From the NCBI GenBank assembly GCA_000320605.2, contig KB445791.1, positions 789,260-853,259 of the forward strand: a DNA stretch of 64,000 nucleotides, written 5' to 3'. The notes beneath the pieces are model-generated. The model made no database searches and was not told where the DNA came from. It saw only the letters and a program-made list of their open reading frames with translations. This DNA is from Gelatoporia subvermispora B. Taxonomy: Eukaryota; Basidiomycota; Agaricomycetes; Polyporales; Gelatoporiaceae. Positions 26,310 to 36,105 of the stretch are shown here, piece after piece. A program made the translations under genes and the position numbers. Positions within the stretch are counted from its first letter, which is position 1. Every line of letters starts with the position of its first letter.

Positions 26310-27179
26310 CACCTGCGCGGCGACCTTCTGTCCCTGGGAGAGTGCTGTGTTGGCGGGTAGGCGGAATGCAAATGATCCTACTGTCCTACGCGGCCTTGCG
26401 TGGTTGTGATCTGTCATGTGGGTGGCGACGGCAGTTTGTCAAAATAGTGGCGGACGGGCCATGCACCGCGGAACTTTGTGAGGCTACGGCCGTCACTGAC
26501 ACGTGCTGGCATTGGCCACCCGGTTGCAACATGTCGAGCGCATGTCAGCCTGGTGGGCATTTACCGGTCCTCCGTTTTCAATACCCACGCGGATTGTATG
26601 GTAGACAGGACATCTTTCTGTGCAACATTCCCAGCTTGACCGACGGCTGATATCAGACTTGACAGCTGCTGTGCCTAGGTAGCCAATTACCGCGCGAGGC
26701 TTCTCGGCGCTCTTTACGATTTCCTGTACCAATCAGCACCGGGTATATTCGCCTCTTGCCAGCTCACGACATCAAGCCATCTGTCACTCCGTGGACAGTG
26801 CGAACGACTTTTGACTACCGGTCCATCTGTCTACACTGCCCGAGTAACTGATTTCTTCCCCTCATTGGCCTTGAACTCTGGATTCCTTGTCTCCTGGGAA
26901 ACGACTCGAATGATTCGTGGACTCTGTCTTCCCCGTCATGTCATCTCATGGTTGTATAAATACTTAGCCCGAATCCCCACTACCCTCATCCCTCATCCCT
27001 TCCTTCGCTCTTCTCAACTTTTATTTGCAGCAGAGCTGCCTGGGCCTTTTCGTGAGTCTTCTCAAACATGAGCAGTTACATGGAACTGACACTACACCAT
27101 CAGTTCGTTCCCTTCCCCGTCGCAGTCTTCTCATTGTTTTCCGAAGCTTGCTTCAGGTCCCCCTTTAAATTTGCACATC
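26310..27179. other. Intergenic region and promoter of the secreted-protein gene
   Basis: 870 bases without a supported gene. The right third behaves as a strong fungal promoter: a TATA box, a pyrimidine-rich stretch after it, and a probable intron in the 5' leader (27052-27156). Confidence 0.5.
26955..26962 (+). promoter_or_regulatory. TATA box of the secreted-protein gene
   Basis: TATAAATA, 218 bases upstream of the ATG at 27180. A CT-rich tract with ACCCTCATCC follows, as in highly expressed basidiomycete genes. The distance to the ATG is explained if the leader contains the intron GTGAGT...TTCAG at 27052-27156. Confidence 0.6.
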
Positions 27180-28593
27180 ATGAAGTTCTCCGCCTCTCTT
27201 TCCACGCTCCTTGTCATCCTCCCTCTGCTGGCCCAGCAGGTTTCTGCTTCCCCTGTGGTATGTCCTCGACCTCAGACCTACCTAAAGGTCTTTGATTGCT
27301 CATACTCCGTTTAGAACTTCCAGGACGGTTCTCGCATCGGTCAGAACGGCGCGCCCCAGCAACAAAAGCAGCAGCAGCCTGCTAAGTCTGCGCCTGCGAA
27401 GACCACCTCCAAGGCTGTTGCCTCTGCGTCCTCATCTGCAGCAGTCGTCGCCTCTTCATCGGCCGCAGCTCCTCCGGCAGCGTCTTCCATCTCTGCCTCG
27501 GATGCTCAGAGCTCCTTGAGTGAGTCGTTCCATACATACACAATGATCTTATTCTGATCTACATCCCAGCGCTGGACCCCGCGGTCATTGCCACTGGTTT
27601 CGAGAACAACGGCCAGGCGGATCCTGAAGCTGGTCAAGTCCCCTCGTTGACGTCGAGCAACAACTTCATCAACTTCTGCGCGACCCTCCCCCAGCTTCCG
27701 ATCACCAACGGTCTGCAGATCGTCACCGGCTCATGTAACCCGGCTCCGATGGGTGTCATTGCGGCCCAGGCGAACATGCCCGCGTCCAAGTTCATCTTCC
27801 CGACGAACGGCGCCGTGATCCCGACGAACTCGAACTTTACCATCCAAATGGCGATAGAAAACCTTGATACCGGCTTCTTCACGAACGCCGACGAGAACTT
27901 CTTCGCGGCGCCTCAGCAGGTCGGCTCGGATGGTAACATCCAGGGCCACTCGCACGTCGTCATCCAGCTTCTCCAGTCGATGGACCAGACCTCCCCGCTT
28001 GACCCCAAGGTGTTCGCGTTCTTCAAGGGTTTGAACGACGCGGCCGTTGGCGGTGTCCTCACCGCTGACGTCACCAGCGGTCTCCCCGCGGGTGCCTACC
28101 GTCTTGCGTCGATCAACACCGCTGCGAACCACCAGCCGGCCCTTGTCGCTGTTGCACAGCACGGTGCCCTTGATGACATGGTCTACGTGAGTATCTAAAC
28201 ATTCTTCCGGTGCGAGCAGCCACTTAGAGCATTACACAGTTCACCGTGAGCGACGACTCGGCCGCTGCCTCGTCCAGCGCTGCTGCCATCTTCTCCTCGA
28301 CTGCCGCCGCTGCCCCCCCGGCAACCTCCGCAGCTGCTGTCACCTCGTCTGCCGCCGTTGCCACCTCTGCTCCCGCCGCTGTCTCGAGTGTCGCTGCCCC
28401 CAAGTCGTCATCTGCCGCCGCGGCACCGTCGACCGTCGCGATCAAGGGCGCGAACACTGGAGCGCAGCCCGGCCAACAGGGCGGCTTCTCGCAGCCGAGC
28501 CAGAACAAGGGTAACCAGGCCAGCCAGAACAAGGGCAACCAGGCGAAGGAGCAGACGAACAAGCCTAACGGCTTCTTCGGCGGCCGCTTCTGA
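27180..28593 (+). CDS. Secreted Ser/Ala-rich protein (Agaricomycete family often mislabelled ribosomal protein S17)
   Basis: Four exons: 27180-27257, 27315-27518 and two more, ending at 28593. The N-terminus is a clear signal peptide (Lys, then about 18 hydrophobic residues, then Ala-Ser-Pro). A Gln/Ala/Ser-rich linker follows, then a conserved domain of about 200 residues (27570-28240) with Asn-Phe-Ile-Asn-Phe-Cys, Gly-Ser-Cys-Asn-Pro-Ala-Pro-Met-Gly, Gly-His-Ser-His-Val-Val and His-Gln-Pro-x-Leu-Val. The C-terminus is Ser/Ala-rich then Asn/Gln/Lys-rich, with no GPI-type hydrophobic end. Related proteins are common in wood-decay and mushroom fungi and are sometimes named ribosomal protein S17 in databases, which the signal peptide contradicts. 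Extracellular or cell-wall location is inferred; the molecular role is unknown. Strong promoter features suggest high expression. Confidence 0.85.
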
Positions 28594-28925
28594 AGGCTGA
28601 GCTCTTCTGGAGTCGAGTAGTGTACGATATTTCCCATCCCTCATATCGTTCATTCGTTTAGTCCTTGTTCGCTGCTTTCGCTTGGGAGGCGGGTGACGGG
28701 AGACGCGTTCACTTGCAGGCTTTGTGTTGTGCATATTTATTACCTTGAGTAGGCTGATTGCCAATAGACGTGGGTTTTGGGAAACACCATATATGACGGA
28801 AACTGAGGATGCTCGGGCTGCAGTCTCTATAGGTACGTCATGAGTGTTGATCATTTCAAAACTCACCACGGTAATTTCTGAATTTCACGAGCTGGTACCA
28901 TTTTGAGATGATGCGATGCAATGAA
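28594..28925. other. 3' intergenic region
   Basis: 332 bases holding the 3' untranslated region of the secreted-protein gene. Nothing else is recognised. It ends at the inferred left breakpoint of the esterase inversion. Confidence 0.5.
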
Positions 28926-29239
28926 ACGAGAGCTTATGGTTCAGGTACAGATTCATTGCGCGCTCGAAGGCGTTCGTATCTGACAGTCCACAGGTCTCCT
29001 TGTTCTTGTTCTCATCCTATGATCTCGTATCTGCTGTTCTCGACGATCCCGACGATTTTGGCTTTGAAGACAGCGACCTTACGCAGGAAGCAGGAGCAAT
29101 TTGAGTGGATAACCTTCACTTCACAAGCGAAGTGCACGCAATCATTGCCGAGCAGGTTGAGAAGGCCATTCGGGCGGCTCAACCTGTATCAAGTCCACAT
29201 CAAGAATCGACGATGACCTCTATCATCAAGGACGAATAA
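28926..29239 (+). pseudogene. Inverted C-terminal fragment of a GDSL/SGNH esterase
   Basis: On the plus strand the frame from 28994 reads as the C-terminal third of a fungal SGNH (CE16-like) esterase: Phe-Leu-Phe-Ser-Ser, an acidic Asp-Asp-Pro-Asp-Asp-Phe-Gly-Phe block, Gly-Ala-Ile, a stop codon TGA (29102-29104) exactly where the family has Trp, then Val-Asp-Asn-Leu-His with the catalytic Asp-x-x-His (29108-29119), and a helical end stopping at 29239. It begins with Thr-Arg-Ala-Tyr-Gly (28926-28940), the sequence expected to follow the Leu-Glu-Ala-Gln-Thr at which the minus-strand fragment next door breaks off. The intron between 28945 and 28993 does not keep phase as written, so there may also be a small indel. 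Non-functional. Confidence 0.75.
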
Positions 29240-29270
29240 CCTCTCTGGAAACTACTGTAGCATTACCATA

Positions 29271-30093
29271 TCATGTTTGTGCCTCGAGAAGGTCGTTCCA
29301 TGTTGTGTACCGCTCCGCAAGGTCCGTGGACGAGTCGGACGCTTTGGGGAAGGGTATGTTAGATTATTAGATATGGAAAAATACGTAGGGGTGGGAGGGA
29401 TAGGCTCACCCGCGGGACTGCGGTCCTTCGGTGGGACGTCTATGAGCAGAAAGTTCCGTGCTCCGGCACCGACGTATAAGTCGTCCAGACCATCGTCAAA
29501 CAACTTCGCCACAACCTCTTCCAGTTCATCTGCATCTGTCCGCCTATAGGGAGTCCCTATAGGCGGACATTAGGGAGTTTCGCATCAGTGAGACTCGATG
29601 TGACGGTGTCAGCCGCAGCATGTAGGTTCACCCGCAATCGTTGATACCTAACCAGAGAACTAGCAAGAATGTCAGCGAGATCAATCTCTAGAGATATGGA
29701 TCGTACCATAGAGCGTACTGGACGGATCAAGAGATGGCATCGCCTGGGCATTGCGTTTTCTCAGAAATTGCTTGAAGAATGCGTCCATCTGATCAGACAG
29801 ATCATCCTCGACGGTACTCCCCGGCACAGCATGATTGAAAGCCTGTACTATTTGCTTCCGCGCCGGATATTTTCCCAGGAGTCTAACAAAGTGGCCCAAC
29901 TTTGAATCATCATCTTTTGGTGAACGCGATGAGATTGTAATAGATGGCAGAAGACTCACCCATGTCATCTACTCACCGAGGCGGGTCGAAGAGTCGCCGC
30001 TGTTGGGAATTTGTATTTATATCTTAAAACAGAAGTGTCGCGAAAGATATCGTCCTCACAAGATTACCGCCCTTTCAAAGCTGCCCAATCCAT
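29271..30093 (-). pseudogene. N-terminal and middle part of the same GDSL/SGNH esterase, truncated
   Basis: Read on the minus strand: 30093-30068, 29999-29977, then exons covering about 29908-29709, 29663-29636, 29561-29460 and 29388-29271. Blocks of the SGNH family appear in order: Gly-Asp-Ser (block I, at 29998-29990), Phe-Asn-His-Ala-Val-Pro-Gly (about block II), Leu-Trp-Leu-Gly-Ile-Asn-Asp-Cys-Gly (block III, Gly-x-Asn-Asp, joined across introns) and Gly-Ala-Arg-Asn-Phe-Leu-Leu-Ile-Asp-Val-Pro-Pro. The frame runs into TGA right after Leu-Leu-Glu-Ala-Gln-Thr (29274-29276), so the catalytic Asp-x-x-His is missing. Those residues are found inverted just beyond. There is no visible signal peptide, and exon 1 is very short, so the 5' end may also be lost. 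Confidence 0.7.
29537..29569. repeat. Perfect 33-bp palindrome at a splice acceptor
   Basis: Arms TGTCCGCCTATAGGGA and TCCCTATAGGCGGACA flank a single central G. All 16 base pairs match. The element lies at the 3' end of an intron of the esterase pseudogene, and each arm carries a CTATAG that can serve as splice acceptor on the minus strand. Only the exon-proximal one gives an open frame. Confidence 0.9.
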
Positions 30094-30299
30094 CCCAGTA
30101 AGGGCCTACAGCAGTATAACGCAAGGGTGATATCCGAAAGCTGCTGGTCGGTAAGATGAATCCAGCGAACACAGTTTGAGCCTGCAATCTGAACTTTTCT
30201 GTTTCTTGCGCGGCGGCAACGTTACAAGAGGCTCATTGCGAAGACGTTTTGTGCTCATGGGTGAACTCGTGACTGTTCAGACATTCAAGCTTCATTCAG

Positions 30300-30743
30300 G
30301 CTAAGACTGTTAGCGCTCAAGCAAGTTCCGTTCTCCCCAAGTCCTCCTCGGAACCTCGGTCTTACTGGCCTTTTGGTAGCGCCCGCCGACTCGCAGTCGC
30401 CCGATGAGATTGATGCGGTGAAGTATTGAATCCCAGGCACTTCGAGATGAGTCTGAGCTTCTTTGAGACGAGTGTAAATAATGCTCACAGTTCAGCAGAG
30501 AACTAGAGAAGCTAATAGCGTCAGCAAAGTCCTTGAACTCGAGGTTTTTTGGCTCCAAACTCTTCCGTTCTCGAACTCTCGAGGATATTTGTGTCGCAAT
30601 AGCATATCAGATCGACCTGATGATAGTAAGTGTAGTATCTTGTTTCAGTATTTTGCATTGCTAATTCCCACCACCAGTTTGAAGAGGAACTCAACAAGCA
30701 ATACAAGAAAATAGATGCAAAACTCCAAAAAGATGGCATGTAG
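30300..30743 (+). CDS. Unidentified spliced gene, 5' end unresolved
   Basis: Three exons join in frame: about 30300-30417, 30491-30625 and 30678-30743 (stop TAG). Introns of 73 and 52 nt have good GT-AG ends. The joined protein has a hydrophobic/Pro stretch, an acidic Ser-Pro-Asp-Glu-Ile-Asp, then a strongly helical region with Arg-Glu-Leu-Glu-Lys-Leu, Leu-Phe-Arg-Ser-Arg-Thr-Leu-Glu-Asp and a Lys-rich end. Two clean introns restoring one frame argue for real coding sequence. No start codon in phase is found before the esterase pseudogene, so it may be 5'-truncated, perhaps by the same rearrangement. Family not recognised. Confidence 0.45.
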
Positions 30744-30953
30744 TTATTCGTCCGTTAATTGTTCGAATCTTGTCATCGGGAGTGGTATGTAACATACGAT
30801 GTGTTACCGAGTAATGTTTGTTCTGAACACTATACTTATCAGTCCGAATCGTACAACTCATGCCATAATGTGTTGTCATCCATACTTAGTCCACGCTGCG
30901 TGAGATGGGCACGAGATAATGTAGTATCGAGTTACATACGGACAAGTTCGCCA

Positions 30954-32607
30954 TCAGTATCTCTCTCGATATACAGGCGGTGGTGTCATAGGATTCTCGA
31001 ATTCGGGTACGCGGCCGCTAACCGGGCGCCTCGGTTCAGGAACGACGATAGTATCTGGCTCTGGAACACGAAAAGGAACTGTGGAGGTCGCAGCAAACTT
31101 CTGAGGGTTTCCAACAATGTCATCAACATCTATGGTTGTCTGCTGACCCCATTGTCCGAGTGAGACCGGGGTAACGGGGTTGCCAGTGATCACCCAAGGC
31201 CCATTCTCATTCCCGTCGGTTTCAAGATTTCCATAGACAACTCCCGATTGCCTATCTGCCGGGACCACTACGCGAACTGCCCGCGAAGAGGCAGGAACGC
31301 AAAGCTGCGTGGTGCTGCCATGGCCAGATGTTATGATGGGTGTGTCATAATCGGTGGACCTCATCGTGGAGGATTCGGGGAGGAAATGATCCGTCTGAGG
31401 ATGGGTGTTTACCGTCGTCCGGGAACCGGACATCCCAGATGGGAAAGATTCGATCATGGTCTGATTTCGTCCGAAAAAACAAGAGATGCTGCGTAGAGTG
31501 CTTGAAGGCAGTTCCTTACTCGGCATCTTTTCGCACTGGCCAGCGTGTCGTCTTCGATACCACCAGATAGTAAGGATACACAGCGCGATGCTCATACCGA
31601 CGACCACAACAACGATGATAATGACGGTCAACTTTAGCTGTGCACTCGACATCCCATTCCTACTGGATGTCGCAGCAGCAGCAGTCCCAATAGTGGTACC
31701 TGAGTAAAGAGACGATGTCGATGTAGCTTTTCCGGATGAAGTCACGTTGATCGAAGACGTGATCATGGTAGTCGATGCAGTTGTATCTGAAGAAGGCAGT
31801 GTTTGGAGAGACGAAGAAGGTAGTAAGGACGGTGAGGATTGGGGTAAAGACGTCAGAATAGAAGATGTCGACGAAGGAAGCCCCGAAAGAGATGCCGCCG
31901 GCGCAGAAGACGTTGAATTACTTTCTACGTCGACACTTCGAGACGAACACATTCCGTAAGTAAGTAGACATAAGGACAGCACATAAATATTAGACTCACG
32001 TGTAGATAACATAGTCCAAAAGCACAAGGGCATCTGTACCATTGACCTGTCCGCTGCTCAACATGAACGTGTGTTGCCCAGGGTTCAACGCTTGGTTCTG
32101 GTAGACTAGGACGTTGTAGTCGTATGAGGATTGATTGGACGCATTCTTGATGTATGAACCGACGACCTCGTCGTCGATGTAGAACGTCATGTACGAGTTC
32201 TGGTCTTGGTTGTTGTCGATTATGCAGTAGACGTACAGAGCCTGCCCTACACGAAGGTCATAATAAAGGCATAAGTAGGACATACTGAACTGATTACGAA
32301 GACCGCACGTACCATTGAAGGACACTGTAGCATTCAGCGGGACATTTGGTTCGGGAACGTATCCCGGCCAATGATTGAAGGTCGCGTCATGCCAGGACCC
32401 ATTCCATGCGAGCGAAGGGTCCGGCTGAGCCAGACAGCCTGAACATCCCTGCCCGGGTTTCCATTCGCTGTCTACGTATGTGAACTGTGCACCGGTGGTA
32501 GGGTCGCCATAGGTGTCGTCTATAGTGACATTAACAAGTCTGTTCTCAACAGAAGGTATGAGGGATGTAACGAGCGACAGCAAGGGGAGAGACAGAGCCA
32601 GTAGCAT
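30954..32607 (-). CDS. Single-pass membrane glycoprotein with Ser/Thr-rich stalk
   Basis: Two exons, with an intron from about 31999 to 31937. The ATG at 32607 opens a typical signal peptide (Leu-Leu-Ala-Leu-Ser-Leu-Pro-Leu-Leu-Ser-Leu-Val). The ~190-residue extracellular part has many N-glycosylation sequons (Asn-Val-Thr, Asn-Gly-Ser, Asn-Ala-Thr, Asn-Gly-Thr, Asn-Ala-Ser) and a jelly-roll-like beta pattern. It is followed by a Ser/Thr-rich stalk and one transmembrane helix (about 31640-31570, Val/Ile-rich then Trp-Tyr-Arg-Arg-Arg). The ~200-residue cytosolic tail is Pro/Ser/Thr-rich and ends with Pro-Pro-Pro-Val-Tyr. This layout is common in Agaricomycete surface proteins of unknown function, recalling wall-stress sensors (Wsc/Mid2) in general design only. 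Ligand unknown. Confidence 0.8.
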
Positions 32608-34290
32608 TGATTCGAGGCACAATGGAGGTGTAAAGGGCAAGCAACTCGAAGACAGACCGCCTATGCATGGATATGGTTTCGGAGCTCATCAGGGGACGGT
32701 GATGGTGGCTGTCGAGGAGGCACGAGCGATGTTGATGAACGTAAGCAAGGCTGCAAGTATCATTTTCGGAACAACTGCAATCTGCAAATTCATTCCCACT
32801 TGAGTGTCCACGTCTACCAAAGTACACGTGGACCCGAAGTAGAATTCCCTTAAATTCTCAAAGAATTAATCAGAATGGTTCCAGCACAATAAGTGCCTTC
32901 TGAGGTCTGGGGGATATCTACCTGTTGTCAGTGTAGGGAAGTACAACAGACATTCGGCGTGTGATTCACCGACAACTTGACAGATATCTGACTCGCCATA
33001 AGGTGAGGAGGTCCAGTTCCTATTGTCCATTTGGCTCATTTGAGACCGGATGGCAATTCCATATGACTTGCAGTTGAGATCTTCTATGTTGTTCCAGGAT
33101 GATATGGGCGAAACTCTACCTAAAGGGTGCTGATGTACTAGGAGACCAGTCATCATGAGAGACAGTCCCACATACCTTCCACTAATATTGTAATACCGCA
33201 ATCCAATCTCCTTAAGCATCTCCGATATCCATGTCTGCTTCTCTATCCTCCGAATCGACATCTCCGCCGCACCTCGGGGATCGAATTAGGACTACTGAGG
33301 ATTAGTTAGCGCGTCCATTCATTCACGTCGCACCCACATACTAACCTTATCCATCAGCCAAATCTCATTTCTTCTTTTGTCGCTTTCACGTCTTTTTGTG
33401 GTCGAAAGTGCCCCAAAAGCGAGAAAAGTAAGAAAATCCCAGTCCAATGGGACTGGGATCTTCCCGCTTTTCCCGCTTTTGGCTACCAAAGCAGGAAAAG
33501 CGGCGCCAAGGCAAATGTGAGAATCTCCTGATGCCCTCCAACGAGACCGATGACTAGCAACCTCAGACTTACCCGTTCTCCACAACCACTGGTAGTGCGT
33601 TGATCTTGTGAGTACAGGCTGTGCCACTGGCGGCCACATCTCAATATTGCGAAGAACAGATATATGGGTCGCTGCTGTGGTCGGAACCTCTGCGATGGGC
33701 GAACTGCTAGCCTGGCAATCCGTACGTGGTGCGGTCTCAATTTGGTTGAGTGCTGCAGGATATGGGGCAGTATGTCTTTCGTTGTATAAAGTAGCACCAG
33801 GACATGCCGAGCTAGTCCAGTCTCTGTTCAGTTGCAGAACAACGCCAGTATAAACTTGTGTCATAGCATGTGTGATATCATGAGGTCACGAACTGTGCAA
33901 GTCTGCCACCAGAATTTGTTGTTTTGTATTCATCGACAGGAAACCCAAAATTGCTCAGAGGCGAAACAAAAGTAGGTGCTGCGAGGAGTTCTAGGGGTAC
34001 TACACTATACAAATCGTTTGCGAAGACTGTAATTCAACCGACAATGTGTGGTCGTGACTGAAAGTGATTTTGCCAATGCCTCGAAGATTGAAACAGGTGA
34101 ACAGTTGGTGGAGTCGAGTACAATGATGGCAGCCTGTGACAAGCAGAAGGGTCTCGACAGAATTGCACTACATATATGGTCCCGCTAGCTTGAACCATCA
34201 CTACCAAATGTACAAAGGCCAAGGAAGAGTCCCGTAGAAGAGCTAACTTGATGTTGCCTCCGGAATGGCTCCCGCGGACAGCTTTGCTCG
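32608..34290. other. Intergenic region with decayed coding fragments and a foldback
   Basis: Contains the promoter of the membrane glycoprotein on the left and the 3' end of the next gene on the right. Two minus-strand stretches (33261-32866 and 33864-33550) look protein-like and both contain an Asn-Arg-(Asp/Asn)-Trp-Thr-Ser-Ser block. I could not join them into one intact gene, so they may be remains of duplicated exons of a surface protein. A long hairpin lies at 33414-33480. Confidence 0.4.
33414..33480. repeat. Imperfect long inverted repeat (foldback)
   Basis: Left arm 33415-33445 pairs with right arm 33449-33479 across a 3-base loop. The central part, ATCCCAGTCC-AAT-GGGACTGGGAT (33436-33459), is perfect. 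About five mismatches in the outer part are all transitions, with A or T on the left arm. A second, smaller foldback (CCGCTTTT ... AAAAGCGG) overlaps its right side. Confidence 0.7.
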
Positions 34291-36105
34291 CTAGATTCCC
34301 GCTATGAACGGCTTGCTCGGCACTCGAACCTCGTATGCCTCCGATTCGCAATGTCGCCTCTTCGCCGCCGACGTGCTCTTCATTTCTACCCGAGGGAGTG
34401 GGAGGGGGCTCGGGTGAAAAGGATCCGATGAACCGAACACACGACGCGCTGGCAGGTGCTCAGGGGCACTTGCTCCGCTCCTACTTGCGCTCGTATGCGG
34501 GGACGTGTGCGCTTCCTGGGATGCCCACGGACGCGGTGCAGAAAGGAGATCATCCCGAAGACGAGACTCTAGATCTGAGGCGCGAGGGTCTCGACCATCC
34601 AACTCCGAAGCATACTGCCAGCTGGTCGAGTCGGAGTAGTACAACGGCCGTCGGCGCCCGGGGGCAGGGGGTAGCTGCGGACCGCGGCGCTCGAGATGTT
34701 GGGGTTGCATCAGCGCGGCCGCTCGCGCTCGCATCTGCGCACGGTTGCGCTCGTACTCCTCTTCTTCGTCAGTTGGAATCTCGTTCCCGTCATGGTCTAT
34801 GCGAGCTGCAGACTTATTCAGAAAATCCCAGACGGTGATGGTGAGATACGCACCCCACCCCCGTCTCCTTCGTCGCGGCGCATCCGAGGTGGTCAGGCTC
34901 ATTCCGCGCCGTATCAAATCGATCCTCTCCCGTCGGTGGCGCGCATCTGTGGCCGACGGCGTAGGCACTACTGTCCCCTCACGAGGACGTAACCGGATGG
35001 GACGCGGACCTTCTGGACGGAGCCAGCTAAACGGATCTTCGTCCTCCGGCTCTTCCATCCTGATACTGTGCACATATTCTTCTCCGTCCGGGTTCAGACG
35101 ACGACGGACGCGGTAGCTACGATGTTCCGTTATCTCAGATATGGTATTGTTGTCGTCTGTTGACCCGGACTCGCTAAACCAGCTTGGAAACGGTTGAGCG
35201 GAATGGCTGCTGAGCGAAGGAAGGGTAAAATTGTCCAGGCTGTTCGTCCATCTGTCCGACGTGAGGCCCGGGCGCGTTCGGGGAAGTGGCGGATCGCTAG
35301 ACTCGCCGCCACCAGCCGATGACCGCTGCAGCAGCTGACGTGAGGCTCCTGTATCTCCCCGACTTAACTCGTCTAGCAAGGCTTCTAGCCCAAATTCTCC
35401 CGTAGAACTTGGCTCGGGAGGATCAGCGGGATCGGTGGGATCGGCGGTGTCCCTCAGGCTAGTACGGCCACCTGATGTGGCAGAACGAAGTTGGCTTTCG
35501 ATCCTATCCACTGCGGTGAGGCCGGCGGAGGCCGCACGGATATCGCCGTATCGGCGTTGCATGAGTTCGGCCCAGGTTTGCCTAATGGACTGTGCGAGGT
35601 CTAGAATATGTGCAGTGGTGTCTTCCATGAGGAGGTGTGATAGGTGGTCTGATAGCCCGGAGGGACGGGGACTGGCATCGCTGGGGGTGCTACCCAGGGC
35701 TGCACGGGCAGCAACGCGCCTCCCAATTATTGTGGAGGAATCACTAGGGTCTCGTTCGCGGCGCGGGCGCGCAAATGACTCCAAGAGCGATGCACGACGG
35801 TTGTTGGCGGATTCGGCATGTGGGCTGGATCTGGAAGAACGTGGATTGGGATTGGTATCATGGAATGACTGAGTGGCAGCGTCGTTGTGCAGACTGCGCC
35901 GCACTCGCGGGCCAGATGCCGCCGGGACATGTCCAGCAGCATCTGAGACCGTCACGAGAATCGGATTTTGCGAGTGCGATCCTGATGGCGTCACGGTGGC
36001 TGCTGAGTCCCACGAGGTTCCCTCATCAGGTCCCGATAGCAAGAGGGCATCATGATCGGGACCCATGTTCAGATCCCGAGAGCTGTCTGCGCGTCGGCTT
36101 GACAT
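34291..36105 (-). CDS. Conserved disordered protein of 604 residues, intronless
   Basis: One uninterrupted frame of 604 codons starts at the ATG at 36105. The protein is Ser-, Arg- and Pro-rich and probably disordered over most of its length. A more ordered middle segment with Tyr-Arg-Val-Arg-Arg-Arg-Leu-Asn-Pro-Asp-Gly-Glu-Glu-Tyr (about 35110-35080) is followed by Asp-Pro-Phe-Ser-Trp-Leu and a helical Trp-Gly-Ala-Tyr-Leu-Thr-Ile-Thr-Val-Trp-Asp-Phe block near 34830. A Glu-rich, Arg-rich helix follows. No signal peptide, membrane segment or known catalytic motif. Being intronless among intron-rich neighbours is notable. Family not recognised; a nuclear or signalling scaffold is conceivable but unsupported. 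Confidence 0.75.
   Translation of the reverse strand: MSSRRADSSRDLNMGPDHDALLLSGPDEGTSWDSAATVTPSGSHSQNPILVTVSDAAGHVPAASGPRVRRSLHNDAATQSFHDTNPNPRSSRSSPHAESANNRRASLLESFARPRRERDPSDSSTIIGRRVAARAALGSTPSDASPRPSGLSDHLSHLLMEDTTAHILDLAQSIRQTWAELMQRRYGDIRAASAGLTAVDRIESQLRSATSGGRTSLRDTADPTDPADPPEPSSTGEFGLEALLDELSRGDTGASRQLLQRSSAGGGESSDPPLPRTRPGLTSDRWTNSLDNFTLPSLSSHSAQPFPSWFSESGSTDDNNTISEITEHRSYRVRRRLNPDGEEYVHSIRMEEPEDEDPFSWLRPEGPRPIRLRPREGTVVPTPSATDARHRRERIDLIRRGMSLTTSDAPRRRRRGWGAYLTITVWDFLNKSAARIDHDGNEIPTDEEEEYERNRAQMRARAAALMQPQHLERRGPQLPPAPGRRRPLYYSDSTSWQYASELDGRDPRASDLESRLRDDLLSAPRPWASQEAHTSPHTSASRSGASAPEHLPARRVFGSSDPFHPSPLPLPRVEMKSTSAAKRRHCESEAYEVRVPSKPFIAGI

Noticed and set aside
27180..28593. Ribosomal protein S17 label commonly given to this family.
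   Set aside because: The product has a signal peptide and low-complexity secreted-protein tail and no ribosomal S17 fold pattern.
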